A DNA stretch of 64,000 bases from Vanessa cardui (lineage: Eukaryota > Arthropoda > Insecta > Lepidoptera > Nymphalidae), in assembly GCF_905220365.1 (NCBI RefSeq), contig NC_061129.1, positions 3,162,803 to 3,226,802 on the forward strand. The letters run 5' to 3'. Shown piece by piece: positions 54,194 through 63,995 of the stretch. How positions within the stretch are numbered: the first letter of the stretch is position 1; every line of letters starts with the position of its first letter. The notes below the pieces were generated by a model, which was not told the origin of the DNA, did no database searches, and was given only the letters and a program-made list of their open reading frames with translations. The position numbers and the translations under genes were made by a program.

Positions 54194-54312
54194 GCCAACG
54201 TCCATACCAGGTTGAATACACCGGTTCTCGTCCGATCACCGAAGTTAAGCAACGTCGGGCGCGTTCAGTACTTGGATGGGTGACCGCCTGGGAACGCCGC
54301 GTGTCCTTGGCC
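54194..54312 (+). rRNA. 5S ribosomal RNA gene (several substitutions)
   Basis: 119 nt with four differences from the reference: C-to-G at ATACCAGG, A-to-G at GGAACGCC, G-to-C near the 3' end (GTCCTTGG, which mispairs helix I) and C119. The most diverged full-length 5S in the window. T4 follows. Confidence 0.92.
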
Positions 54313-54836
54313 TTTTGCTATTGCTGATATCTAATATTTATAAGTAAATTTACACACAAATAAAACTTTTTATCTACGATCAGAATTATTAGTTTATTTG
54401 TATTTAATAAATGGGTTGGAGCCGTGACTATGATATCTAATGATTTGTGAGTAGGTAGATAGAGAAGGGTTCTTTGAGCACATCAGTTTACTTTTTTCAA
54501 GTAGAAACCTCAATTTATTTTGAGCTGTATTATGTAGCTCCATCTAATTAACACAGTTGGTTATTTCGCTCTGACAATTGCAACCTCAGTTGATTAGGTT
54601 ACTTTTATAATTTTCTTATTTTATAATTTTCTAACAATTCCTCTTTAACATAACAGCGTCCCTATTGATGGTCGCATTCATGCTTATCCAAATCCAATCA
54701 CAATATAATTCTGGCTCGAGATATTTAAAGCGATCCATTTAATATTTGTTTACATCAAATGAAACCGCTAACGCCATCTAGCGTCCGTATCGTGTCATAA
54801 ACGCCGCAGAAAGATGTCACTTAGCGAAAATTTAAC

Positions 54837-54859
54837 AGTTCTACATCGCAATGGTGGAA
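54837..54859 (+). promoter_or_regulatory. U5 PSE-like element (copy 10)
   Basis: AGTTCTACATCGCAATGGTG at -67 to -45 of the U5 start at 54904. Confidence 0.69.
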
Positions 54860-54903
54860 TCATCAAATGAAAATATAATTTCGTTTTGTGTTTAATAGGT
54901 GAC

Positions 54904-55018
54904 ATCTCTGGTTTCCCTTCAAAACGTATAAATCTTTCGCCTTTTACTAAAGATTTCCGTGGAGGATAACACTCAAATGAGCCTAAGACATTTTTGACAG
55001 TCCTACTACGGTAGGATT
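54904..55018 (+). ncRNA. U5 spliceosomal snRNA gene (copy 10)
   Basis: 115 nt with intact loop, stem I and Sm-type site (CATTTTTGA). GGAGGATAAC replaces GGAGGGGAAC in the segment that closes the lower stem. Terminal stem CCTAC/GTAGG with loop TACG. Confidence 0.91.
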
Positions 55019-55609
55019 TATTATACTTAATCTAATTTCTATAAAGATCTTTATGTTTTGCAATAATGTGGACTTGTAATAATTTCTATTGTGTATTGTA
55101 ATAAAATACATAACCCAAGAACTGTTAGTAGTATACAATATAGCAAATCCCATGCAATATGTTTATCTAAGATGCAGCTTTAGATCTCCTACAATATGAT
55201 TAGACTTTATGTAAATAATCATGCTTCACGTGTCGGCCCTATTGAAATATAGTAAAACATATCTGTGAGTCTTTATTGTAAAAATTGCATGGTAATGTTT
55301 AAAGGTATGAACATTAATTTAGGGCATTTGGCAACATCTATGAGAGCGGTTAAAAGTTATTATGAGAAATCGAGAGCCCCTTTTTCTAGAATTACACATA
55401 GTAATGTCTGCTTTAATATTTCTGTTCGCACATATAATAGGCAACCTGTAAATATTAAGTTTATTTCCATGAAATACTTTTAAATAGGGTGAGCATAAAA
55501 AGGTTTTTTTTTTGGGAATTAGGATTTATTTTAATAATTCGTATGAAAAAAAAGTTTGTTTTAGTTGTACACTTTGTTAAAGATGTACATTAAATATAAT
55601 ACGGCAATT

Positions 55610-55728
55610 GCCAACGTCCATACCACGTTGAATACACCGGTTCTCGTCCGATCACCGAACTTAAGCAACGTCGGGCGCGTTCAGTACTTGGATGGGTGAC
55701 CGCCTGGGAACACCGCGTGCCGTTGGCT
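55610..55728 (+). rRNA. 5S ribosomal RNA gene (C111, one internal change)
   Basis: 119 nt with C111 and G-to-C at ACCGAACTTAAGC, just at the start of the internal control region. T5 follows. Upstream box diverged (AGGGTGAGCATA near 55490). Confidence 0.95.
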
Positions 55729-55917
55729 TTTTGCTATCACTTATTCAAAATTAATATCACGTCTGTGTGCACTACTTATAGCGATTAAGTTCTTCTCTTT
55801 TTATGTTACGAAACAATAATTGCTAAGTATTATTAATTATTAATTTATTTGTGTGAAATTAGGTTCGAATTTTTACTACTTACCATTCTTACGTAATTGC
55901 ATAGTTGATAAACTTAT

Positions 55918-56218
55918 ATTTTCTACAGAGCCGGATTTAAATATCTAGAGGCCCTGGGGTGGGCCCTAGAACTACAGGAGCGTGGAGACCCTAATAAATA
56001 TATTATGGTTCAGGTTTAGGTTTTTTTTTTATTTCAATTAATAAGCTATGATTTATGTTCTTGTATCGGTAACTTTTAAACTAGTAAGTACTAAAATTAT
56101 TATAATTTGGCTATAACTAGGTATTTGTTAAGTCGCTGAAATCCATTGCCCCACTCATGTGGAGGCCCTAGGGAAGTTGCCCCGGTTGGCCTTCCCTAAA
56201 TCCAGCCCTGATTTTCTG
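55918..56218 (+). mobile_element. hAT-type MITE with target-site duplication
   Basis: Terminal inverted repeats CAGAGCCGGATTTA (55926-55939) and TAAATCCAGCCCTG (56197-56210) match at 12 of 14 positions, with the CAGnGC start typical of hAT elements. Flanking 8-mers ATTTTCTA (55918-55925) and ATTTTCTG (56211-56218) match at 7 of 8, the expected 8-bp hAT duplication. About 285 bp, with no coding capacity. A second, incomplete copy lies at 35660-35864. Confidence 0.82.
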
Positions 56219-56294
56219 GTGTAATTGTTTTCATAGTGTAATTAATTGTCTTCTTTACTGAGTTACGATCTTCAGTTAAATATTAACCTTTAGT

Positions 56295-56409
56295 AATCCT
56301 ACCAAAGTAGGACTATGAAAAATATCTAAGACTCATTTGAGTGTTCCCCTCCACGGAAATCTTTAGTAAAAGGCGAAAGATTTATACGTTTTGAAGGGAA
56401 ACCAGAGAT
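56295..56409 (-). ncRNA. U5 spliceosomal snRNA gene (copy 11, reverse)
   Basis: 115 nt with intact loop and stem I. The Sm-type site reads ATTTTTCA (G changed to C), which may impair Sm binding. Terminal stem CCTAC/GTAGG perfect. Last U5 before the Penelope-like element. Confidence 0.9.
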
Positions 56410-56453
56410 ATCGTCCTTTAAACACGAAACATAGTTATATCTTCATTTAATCG

Positions 56454-56476
56454 TATTACCATCGCGAAGTAGAACT
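56454..56476 (-). promoter_or_regulatory. U5 PSE-like element (copy 11)
   Basis: Minus strand AGTTCTACTTCGCGATGGTA at -67 to -45 of U5 copy 11. Confidence 0.69.
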
Positions 56477-57152
56477 GTTGAATTTTGGCGAAGCGACATC
56501 TGTCTATTTAGCGCGTCGTCTGTACAGGATACTAGCTGGCGTTGATGGTTTATTCCAATACAAAAGTAACTTTGTCAAACAGTTTAAAGGAATCAGGCAG
56601 TAATTATAGTGTCATGTGATCTGAATTATGATGAATATGACCATCGCTAACTACGTTGTAATGTCAGAGATGAATTCTTGGAAGATTTTTCAAATGAAAA
56701 AGTTATAAATGTGCCCTAGTGATGATTAGGGCACGGTTATAAGGTTGTGGCTATTAAAAGTTGACCAAATTAATTTACGGTATTTATTATAAAACAAAGT
56801 ACCAGTCTCACATTAATACCCAAACAAAAGGGGATTTTACTTTAGAAAACACAAATATGATCAAAGATAAGAGTTTTTCATGAATCATAAGATGGATAGA
56901 CTTTAAAAACAAATTAACTAATAATTATTCTGATAGTATTGATTGTCGAACTTAAATAAATATAGCAAGTGATGTTGTCTTAAATTTTCGCGATTATTAC
57001 ACATTTAAATAAAACTAATTATAACGGATGAATCGCGTATATTAATTATTTTTAAACATCCCGACGTTTCGAGCACTTTGCAGTGTTCGTGGTCACGGGT
57101 AGACTAAGATGACATTTGTCTATTTGAAGAACAAAGGAAATATTATTAACAA

Positions 57153-57832
57153 CTACCGCCAACGATTTCTCAATTGATATCTTGAGTAACGTTCCGGTTG
57201 CACGCAGAAGGCACTAACTGTATCTTTAGGTCTTGCAGTCTGTTGGATTTGGGATTTTAAATTTTTAATAAGTGGATCCCAGGTGTTAGAAAGTCTCCAA
57301 CCATCTTCTCTATTGAAGTTCGGATGTTTTTGAATTTCAATAGCCTCGCGTATCATTCTAGGAATGAATCTGTGTTCTCTAGCGAGGATCTGTGGTTTAT
57401 CAAATCGGATAAAATGGTTAGGTTTATCCAGAGCATGTTCACAGACTGCAGACTTAGAAGAACGCCTATTTTTGACATCTCCTATATGTTCCTTGACCCT
57501 GGTACCGATGCTTCTCTTTGTTTGGCCTATGTAAGATAAACCACACTCACATTCGAGTTTATATACTCCTGCAGTTTGTAAAGGGATATTACTCTTGATA
57601 GGTCTCAAGAACTGGCTCACTTTCTTATGAGGCTTGTAAACGGTTTTAATCGAAGCTCGCTTCAAGATGTTGCCAATCCTGTCTGTAACTCCTTTCACAT
57701 ATGGTAGAAATGCAGGTTGTCGCTCAACTGTGGGTGGCTTGATACGGCTTCTGCGATGCTGGCGAGGCACGGGCAGCTTGTTCTGGTGGAGTGCAAGCTT
57801 GACCTGACGTAGCTCGTCCTCTAGGTGTTCAG
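57153..57832 (-). pseudogene. Inverted partial PLE ORF (C-terminal GIY-YIG part)
   Basis: The minus strand encodes the last 225 or so residues of the element protein, including the whole GIY-YIG domain, in one open frame from the junction at 57832 to the stop at 57153; the RT domain is absent. The inverted copy continues past the pLTR into the first bases of the ORF of a further unit ('taataatcgcgaaaattt' on the minus strand), showing it was copied from a tandem template. Confidence 0.9.
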
Positions 57833-57844
57833 CACCTAGAGGAC
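57816..57844. repeat. 12-bp hairpin at the inverted-copy junction
   Basis: GTCCTCTAGGTG (57816-57827) and CACCTAGAGGAC (57833-57844) pair perfectly around TTCAG. The right arm then jumps to the element position beginning TTACCTAAGATCC. This is the fold-back point between the inverted and direct copies. Confidence 0.92.
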
Positions 57845-59296
57845 TTACCTAAGATCCATAAAACTGGTGCTCCGCTGCGTCCTATTGTAAGCCAAATCGA
57901 TACACCAACATATAGATTGGCTCAACACATAGCAAGGATATTATCACCCCTCCGAGGACACACTGCGGCGTATGTCAAGGATTCTTACCAGTTTGTTGGT
58001 GAAATCAAAGACCTTAAATTAACCAACAACGAGACAATGGTTAGTTTTGATGTCCAGTCATTGTTTACATGCTTACCTATACAAGACTGCATCGAAATTG
58101 TTAAGAGGAAGCTACAGACACACAACATGCCTATTGAATATGCAGAGCTGTTACATCACTGCCTCACATCAGGTTATTTATTGTGGAATGATGAATTCTA
58201 TGTACAAGTCGACGGGGTAGCCATGGGTTCTCCAGTATCCCCTGTGGTCGCCGATTTATTCATGGAAGACCTGGAGGAGAGGGCTCTTCGCTCCGGACCA
58301 ATAACACCTAGGTTTTATAAACGGTACGTAGATGACACTTTCACAATATTACCTAGTGATCTGACATCTGCATTTTTAGTACATCTTAATTCTATAAATA
58401 AGAACATTCAATTTACTATGGAATTAGAGGCAAATAATTCTTTAGCTTTCCTTGACATCCTTATTGTCAAGAATCCTGATAATACATTAAGTCACACAGT
58501 TTATAGGAAACCCACACACACAAACAAATACCTCAATGGTGACTCGCACCACCACCCTAGTCAGTTAGCTACCGTTGGCAAATCTTTGTTTCAGAGAGCC
58601 CACCATCTCTGCGATGCTGAACACCTAGAGGACGAGCTACGTCAGGTCAAGCTTGCACTCCACCAGAACAAGCTGCCCGTGCCTCGCCAGCATCGCAGAA
58701 GCCGTATCAAGCCACCCACAGTTGAGCGACAACCTGCATTTCTACCATATGTGAAAGGAGTTACAGACAGGATTGGCAACATCTTGAAGCGAGCTTCGAT
58801 TAAAACCGTTTACAAGCCTCATAAGAAAGTGAGCCAGTTCTTGAGACCTATCAAGAGTAATATCCCTTTACAAACTGCAGGAGTATATAAACTCGAATGT
58901 GAGTGTGGTTTATCTTACATAGGCCAAACAAAGAGAAGCATCGGTACCAGGGTCAAGGAACATATAGGAGATGTCAAAAATAGGCGTTCTTCTAAGTCTG
59001 CAGTCTGTGAACATGCTCTGGATAAACCTAACCATTTTATCCGATTTGATAAACCACAGATCCTCGCTAGAGAACACAGATTCATTCCTAGAATGATACG
59101 CGAGGCTATTGAAATTCAAAAACATCCGAACTTCAATAGAGAAGATGGTTGGAGACTTTCTAACACCTGGGATCCACTTATTAAAAATTTAAAATCCCAA
59201 ATCCAACAGACTGCAAGACCTAAAGATACAGTTAGTGCCTTCTGCGTGCAACCGGAACGTTACTCAAGATATCAATTGAGAAATCGTTGGCGGTAG
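57845..59296 (+). pseudogene. 5'-truncated tandem copy of the PLE ORF
   Basis: Open from LPKIHK through the RT core (AMGSPVSP, YVDD) and GIY-YIG domain to the normal stop, but without the N-terminal third; an internal ATG at 57917 gives a 459-codon frame. It differs from the full copy by one replacement (Val for Ile in LIVKN). It supplies the pLTR upstream of the full copy and is probably part of its promoter region, as usual for this class. Confidence 0.9.
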
Positions 59297-59444
59297 TTGT
59301 TAATAATATTTCCTTTGTTCTTCAAATAGACAAATGTCATCTTAGTCTACCCGTGACCACGAACACTGCAAAGTGCTCGAAACGTCGGGATGTTTAAAAA
59401 TAATTAATATACGCGATTCATCCGTTATAATTAGTTTTATTTAA

Positions 59445-61907
59445 ATGTGTAATAATCGCGAAAATTTAAGACAACATTATGTGAACCAGTACGGACTGGA
59501 AACATCAAATCAAATTCGCCGGTTGGAGTACCTAAAAGTCAAACATGCCCGATTCGTAACGTCCATGAACTTCCTGAAAAGATGCCGTGACAATAATCTT
59601 ATTCCGGTTTGTGTAAGGATCGCACCTAAGAAGGACATAAGGCATGGTGATAAAATACTCAATCAGGCAAGTAAGAAATTATTATTACAACTCATCCGAG
59701 AACATCGATTTGACGCGCGACGGTTAACGGATCAAATTGACAACCTTAGTAAAGAACTCGAGTCGCGATTATCAAAAACAGATTGGCAAAAATGCTACGA
59801 TTTTACCAATAAACGAGCCGCTACAAAATATAATAACTTAAAATTAAAACAAATAGAAAAGTTCGAAAAACTCAGCGGGGTAAAATCAAATTATAACAAT
59901 TTCAATAATGGCAACACCGGGGAAATTCAAAAACCTGCGCGTACGTCACTTGTCAATCTGTCAAAACAAAGTTTAGATGAATCGACTGTTGCGGTATTAA
60001 ATAAAGGCTTAAATTTTGCACCGGCTCCATCCAAAATACCGTTTGAAGACATTATTTGCAATGTGGAGGAGTGTCTTTTCAAAAATAACATCACAAAGGA
60101 AGACTCGGAAGCTATTCGACAGGACATCTCGAGTGTTTTACGTCGAAGCCGGCCACCGAAAAGAAACCTTACTCGTGATGAATCTATTGCTCTGAAGAAC
60201 CTACGCAACAATAAAGACATTACAGTCCTCCGAGCAGATAAGGGAAACGCGACCGTTGTGATGGATACGTGTGATTATAACCAGAAAATTTCCGCGATCT
60301 TATCGGATGTTAAAACTTATAAAAAAGTAAATAAAGATCCTACAAATAATATTCTTAAAAAGACATCCGCGTTAATATCAAAACATCAAGAGAAATTAAA
60401 TCTGGACAAAAAATCACTCGTGCCTACATGTGCAAAGCCGCCAAAACTGTATGGGTTACCTAAGATCCATAAAACTGGTGCTCCGCTGCGTCCTATTGTA
60501 AGCCAAATCGATACACCAACATATAGATTGGCTCAACACATAGCAAGGATATTATCACCCCTCCGAGGACACACTGCGGCGTATGTCAAGGATTCTTACC
60601 AGTTTGTTGGTGAAATCAAAGACCTTAAATTAACCAACAACGAGACAATGGTTAGTTTTGATGTCCAGTCATTGTTTACATGCTTACCTATACAAGACTG
60701 CATCGAAATTGTTAAGAGGAAGCTACAGACACACAACATGCCTATTGAATATGCAGAGCTGTTACATCACTGCCTCACATCAGGTTATTTATTGTGGAAT
60801 GATGAATTCTATGTACAAGTCGACGGGGTAGCCATGGGTTCTCCAGTATCCCCTGTGGTCGCCGATTTATTCATGGAAGACCTGGAGGAGAGGGCTCTTC
60901 GCTCCGGACCAATAACACCTAGGTTTTATAAACGGTACGTAGATGACACTTTCACAATATTACCTAGTGATCTGACATCTGCATTTTTAGTACATCTTAA
61001 TTCTATAAATAAGAACATTCAATTTACTATGGAATTAGAGGCAAATAATTCTTTAGCTTTCCTTGACATCCTTATTATCAAGAATCCTGATAATACATTA
61101 AGTCACACAGTTTATAGGAAACCCACACACACAAACAAATACCTCAATGGTGACTCGCACCACCACCCTAGTCAGTTAGCTACCGTTGGCAAATCTTTGT
61201 TTCAGAGAGCCCACCATCTCTGCGATGCTGAACACCTAGAGGACGAGCTACGTCAGGTCAAGCTTGCACTCCACCAGAACAAGCTGCCCGTGCCTCGCCA
61301 GCATCGCAGAAGCCGTATCAAGCCACCCACAGTTGAGCGACAACCTGCATTTCTACCATATGTGAAAGGAGTTACAGACAGGATTGGCAACATCTTGAAG
61401 CGAGCTTCGATTAAAACCGTTTACAAGCCTCATAAGAAAGTGAGCCAGTTCTTGAGACCTATCAAGAGTAATATCCCTTTACAAACTGCAGGAGTATATA
61501 AACTCGAATGTGAGTGTGGTTTATCTTACATAGGCCAAACAAAGAGAAGCATCGGTACCAGGGTCAAGGAACATATAGGAGATGTCAAAAATAGGCGTTC
61601 TTCTAAGTCTGCAGTCTGTGAACATGCTCTGGATAAACCTAACCATTTTATCCGATTTGATAAACCACAGATCCTCGCTAGAGAACACAGATTCATTCCT
61701 AGAATGATACGCGAGGCTATTGAAATTCAAAAACATCCGAACTTCAATAGAGAAGATGGTTGGAGACTTTCTAACACCTGGGATCCACTTATTAAAAATT
61801 TAAAATCCCAAATCCAACAGACTGCAAGACCTAAAGATACAGTTAGTGCCTTCTGCGTGCAACCGGAACGTTACTCAAGATATCAATTGAGAAATCGTTG
61901 GCGGTAG
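59445..61907 (+). CDS. Penelope-like element protein: reverse transcriptase with GIY-YIG endonuclease
   Basis: An intact 820-codon ORF. The N-terminal 300 residues are basic and charged. The RT domain follows: LYGLPKIHK (335-343), motif A SFDVQSLF with Asp406, AMGSPVSPVVADLF (from 463) and catalytic YVDD (498-501). The C-terminus carries the GIY-YIG endonuclease (GVY at 683-685, YIG at 695-697, then R and E in TRVKEH) that separates Penelope-like elements from LINEs. The protein nicks the target and primes reverse transcription there. Length is normal for the family, and no stop or frameshift is present, so the copy may be active. The ATG at 59445 directly follows the pLTR; an upstream start is not possible in this frame without entering the preceding unit. 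Confidence 0.95.
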   Translation: MCNNRENLRQHYVNQYGLETSNQIRRLEYLKVKHARFVTSMNFLKRCRDNNLIPVCVRIAPKKDIRHGDKILNQASKKLLLQLIREHRFDARRLTDQIDNLSKELESRLSKTDWQKCYDFTNKRAATKYNNLKLKQIEKFEKLSGVKSNYNNFNNGNTGEIQKPARTSLVNLSKQSLDESTVAVLNKGLNFAPAPSKIPFEDIICNVEECLFKNNITKEDSEAIRQDISSVLRRSRPPKRNLTRDESIALKNLRNNKDITVLRADKGNATVVMDTCDYNQKISAILSDVKTYKKVNKDPTNNILKKTSALISKHQEKLNLDKKSLVPTCAKPPKLYGLPKIHKTGAPLRPIVSQIDTPTYRLAQHIARILSPLRGHTAAYVKDSYQFVGEIKDLKLTNNETMVSFDVQSLFTCLPIQDCIEIVKRKLQTHNMPIEYAELLHHCLTSGYLLWNDEFYVQVDGVAMGSPVSPVVADLFMEDLEERALRSGPITPRFYKRYVDDTFTILPSDLTSAFLVHLNSINKNIQFTMELEANNSLAFLDILIIKNPDNTLSHTVYRKPTHTNKYLNGDSHHHPSQLATVGKSLFQRAHHLCDAEHLEDELRQVKLALHQNKLPVPRQHRRSRIKPPTVERQPAFLPYVKGVTDRIGNILKRASIKTVYKPHKKVSQFLRPIKSNIPLQTAGVYKLECECGLSYIGQTKRSIGTRVKEHIGDVKNRRSSKSAVCEHALDKPNHFIRFDKPQILAREHRFIPRMIREAIEIQKHPNFNREDGWRLSNTWDPLIKNLKSQIQQTARPKDTVSAFCVQPERYSRYQLRNRWR

Positions 61908-62091
61908 TTGTTAATAATATTTCCTTTGTTCTTCAAATAGACAAATGTCATCTTAGTCTACCCGTGACCACGAACACTGCAAAGTGCTCGAAACGTCGGG
62001 ATGTTTAAAAATAATTAATATACGCGATTCATCCGTTATAATTAGTTTTATTTAAAAATATAGCAAGTGGCTATATGGTGTTGGTGGTAGT

Positions 62092-62093
<2 letters not shown>

Positions 62094-62139
<46 letters not shown>
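62094..62139 (+). repeat. (AT)n microsatellite
   Basis: About 23 AT units next to the right flank of the Penelope-like element. Confidence 0.95.
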
Positions 62140-62141
<2 letters not shown>

Positions 62142-62169
62142 TATACAAGTTTTCATTAATGAAATAAAG

Positions 62170-62850
62170 TCTTCTGGATCTACGTTAAAAATTATTATTC
62201 TATTTTTCTTATATACCTTTCTATTTCTAGTATATATAAATGATCTTCCTTTCTATATTAAAGGTATTTGTGATATAGTGTTGTTTGCTGACGATACTTC
62301 ACTGGTTGACAGAAAAAAAAAACTGACGGAAATTGAATGTTAATGGCCAATTATCACAGATACATGATTGGTAGAAACAAAATAAGTAGTTTTTAACCTA
62401 CCCAATGTTAGAAAGAAAAATTATGACATATCTTTAAACTGTGACCGTCTTGAAGTAGCCGATACTAAGGTGTTCTTAGGATTAGAATTGGATTCCAAAC
62501 TTCAGTGGAGTTGAATCTGTCTTTATTTTACAAATGAGAACAATCCGGACTATTTATAATTTTGGAGCTAGAGACTCTATTCGAGATTTTATTTTTTTAA
62601 CAAAGTAGGAATACTCATTGTCGCGTTACAGTATATTTACAACAATATTATAAATATTTACAGTAACAGTAATCACTTTGATAAAATCAGTGATAATCAT
62701 TGTACGTGCACTAGAAGTAAGGATGTGCTTATAACGCCAAGTTTCCGTCTCCGCAAAGTCAATAAATCCTTCTTCAAGGTATCCGTTTCTATAATAAAAT
62801 TCGGCAGACATTTTTAACTTTGCCGTTTCGTAAATTCAAATCGTTTGTAA
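62170..62850 (+). mobile_element. Decayed jockey/CR1-like LINE fragment with RT motif
   Basis: Translated pieces in shifting frames follow the order of a jockey-type ORF2: 'FLVYINDLPFY', then the RT catalytic motif FADDTS (62284-62301), then 'VFLGLELDSKLQW', 'RTIYNFGARDS' and 'FRLRKVNKSFF'. The last two match the LINE at 19353-19925, so this is an older, longer copy of the same family. Many stops and frameshifts. Confidence 0.75.
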
Positions 62851-63181
62851 AAAACACATTGGTCAAAAGGTATATAATTCGATACAAGATTTTAAAGATG
62901 ATAAAAAGGCTTGGATTTGATATTCATAAGTATTAATAATATTGTGTTTTTATATCAAATTAAAATATTGAACGATCATTGCAATGTAACCCGGTAGCTA
63001 AGTAGATATTATAGTAAGAATGGAATACTATCAATTCGAACCTAATTGTTTCACACAAATAAATTAATAATTGTTAATAATACTTAGCAATTATTGTTTC
63101 GTAACATAAAAAGAGAAGAACTTAATCGCTATAAGTAGCGAACACAGATGTGATATTAATTTTGAATAAGTAATAGCAAAA

Positions 63182-63300
63182 AGCCAACGGCACGCGGTGT
63201 TCCCAGGCGGTCACCCATCCAAGTACTGAACGCGCCCGACGTTGCTTAACTTCGGTGATCGGACGAGAACCGGTGTATTCAACGTGGTTTGGACGTTGGC
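63182..63300 (-). rRNA. 5S ribosomal RNA gene, reverse (C111)
   Basis: 119 nt with C111 and one change near the 5' end (CCAAACCACG for CCATACCACG). T5 present. The downstream spacer with 'acataaaaagagaagaactt' matches that of 55610 in inverse. Confidence 0.96.
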
Positions 63301-63995
63301 GACAATAATCCTCGGAATAGGAATCCTGAAATTGATTCCTTTAATACTTACAATATCCCACAAACATGATATTTTCAACAAAATAGTTCATTCTAACCAT
63401 CAATTATTATGATTGCATTAAATTTAGGGCACCTGTATAATTTTCTCATTTTTTTTCAAATTTTATTCTCTATAAATCGTTTACAAACTTAGTAATCACT
63501 TCCACTCGCGTTGTAGGGAGTTGTTAGGGAGTCGGTTCTCAGGTTTTAGGAATAAAAAGAAGCCCATAGAGTCCTTCTTCGGAGTTCAAGCTTGTTGCAA
63601 AACTTATTCAGATTCAATAAAGTGGTTTGCAGTAAAAGAGCCACGTCAAGACAGAGTGACTAAGTTTCGCATCTATAACATTAGTATAACTAGTTATGAC
63701 ATTAATGTTTCGCTTCGCTTAAATATGAAATATAAATGTAAATTTATTAAAATATCTTTTAACAAATAAAAGAACTATTAAACACGCTATCTTAAAAGGC
63801 CTAAACGTTTGAATACAGAAGACTGCGAATATTATAATTTGCTTTTGAATGCTACCTATTTTTTAATGCTAACTAAAACATCTGATAAAAGGTAATAAGT
63901 ATTGTTTAAATAAGATAAGAAACAATAACAATTGATAAAAGTAAAACGTATACGGTGTGAATTTAATTATAAATCTTCAATATCAGCAATACCAA
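63301..63995. other. Array spacer
   Basis: A TTTAGGGCACCTGTATAATT motif near 63424 and the 5S-proximal 'tatacggtgtgaatttaatt' module near 63950 show array spacer. An 82-codon frame (63521-63769) is unidentified. Confidence 0.45.

Larger units (their letters stand above)
56972..62055 (+). mobile_element. Composite Penelope-like retroelement (inverted partial + tandem partial + full copy)
   Basis: Three copies of one element form a single insertion: an inverted 3' piece (56972-57832), a 5'-truncated copy (57845-59444) and a complete copy (59445-62055). The direct repeat 59297-59444 / 61908-62055 is the terminal pLTR-type sequence of Penelope-like elements. Flanking AAATATAGCAAGTG occurs at 56958-56971 and 62056-62069, a 14-bp target duplication. 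Copies are nearly identical, so the insertion is young. It interrupts the U5-upstream spacer of the array. Confidence 0.93.

Noticed and set aside
31497..55728. Regularly spaced conserved repeats that might suggest a CRISPR-like or satellite array
   Set aside because: Repeats are 119-nt 5S genes and 115-nt U5 genes with long, irregular spacers and mixed orientation.
57324..57539. 71-codon frames at 57324, 58910 and 61521
   Set aside because: All three are antisense shadows of the GIY-YIG coding region.
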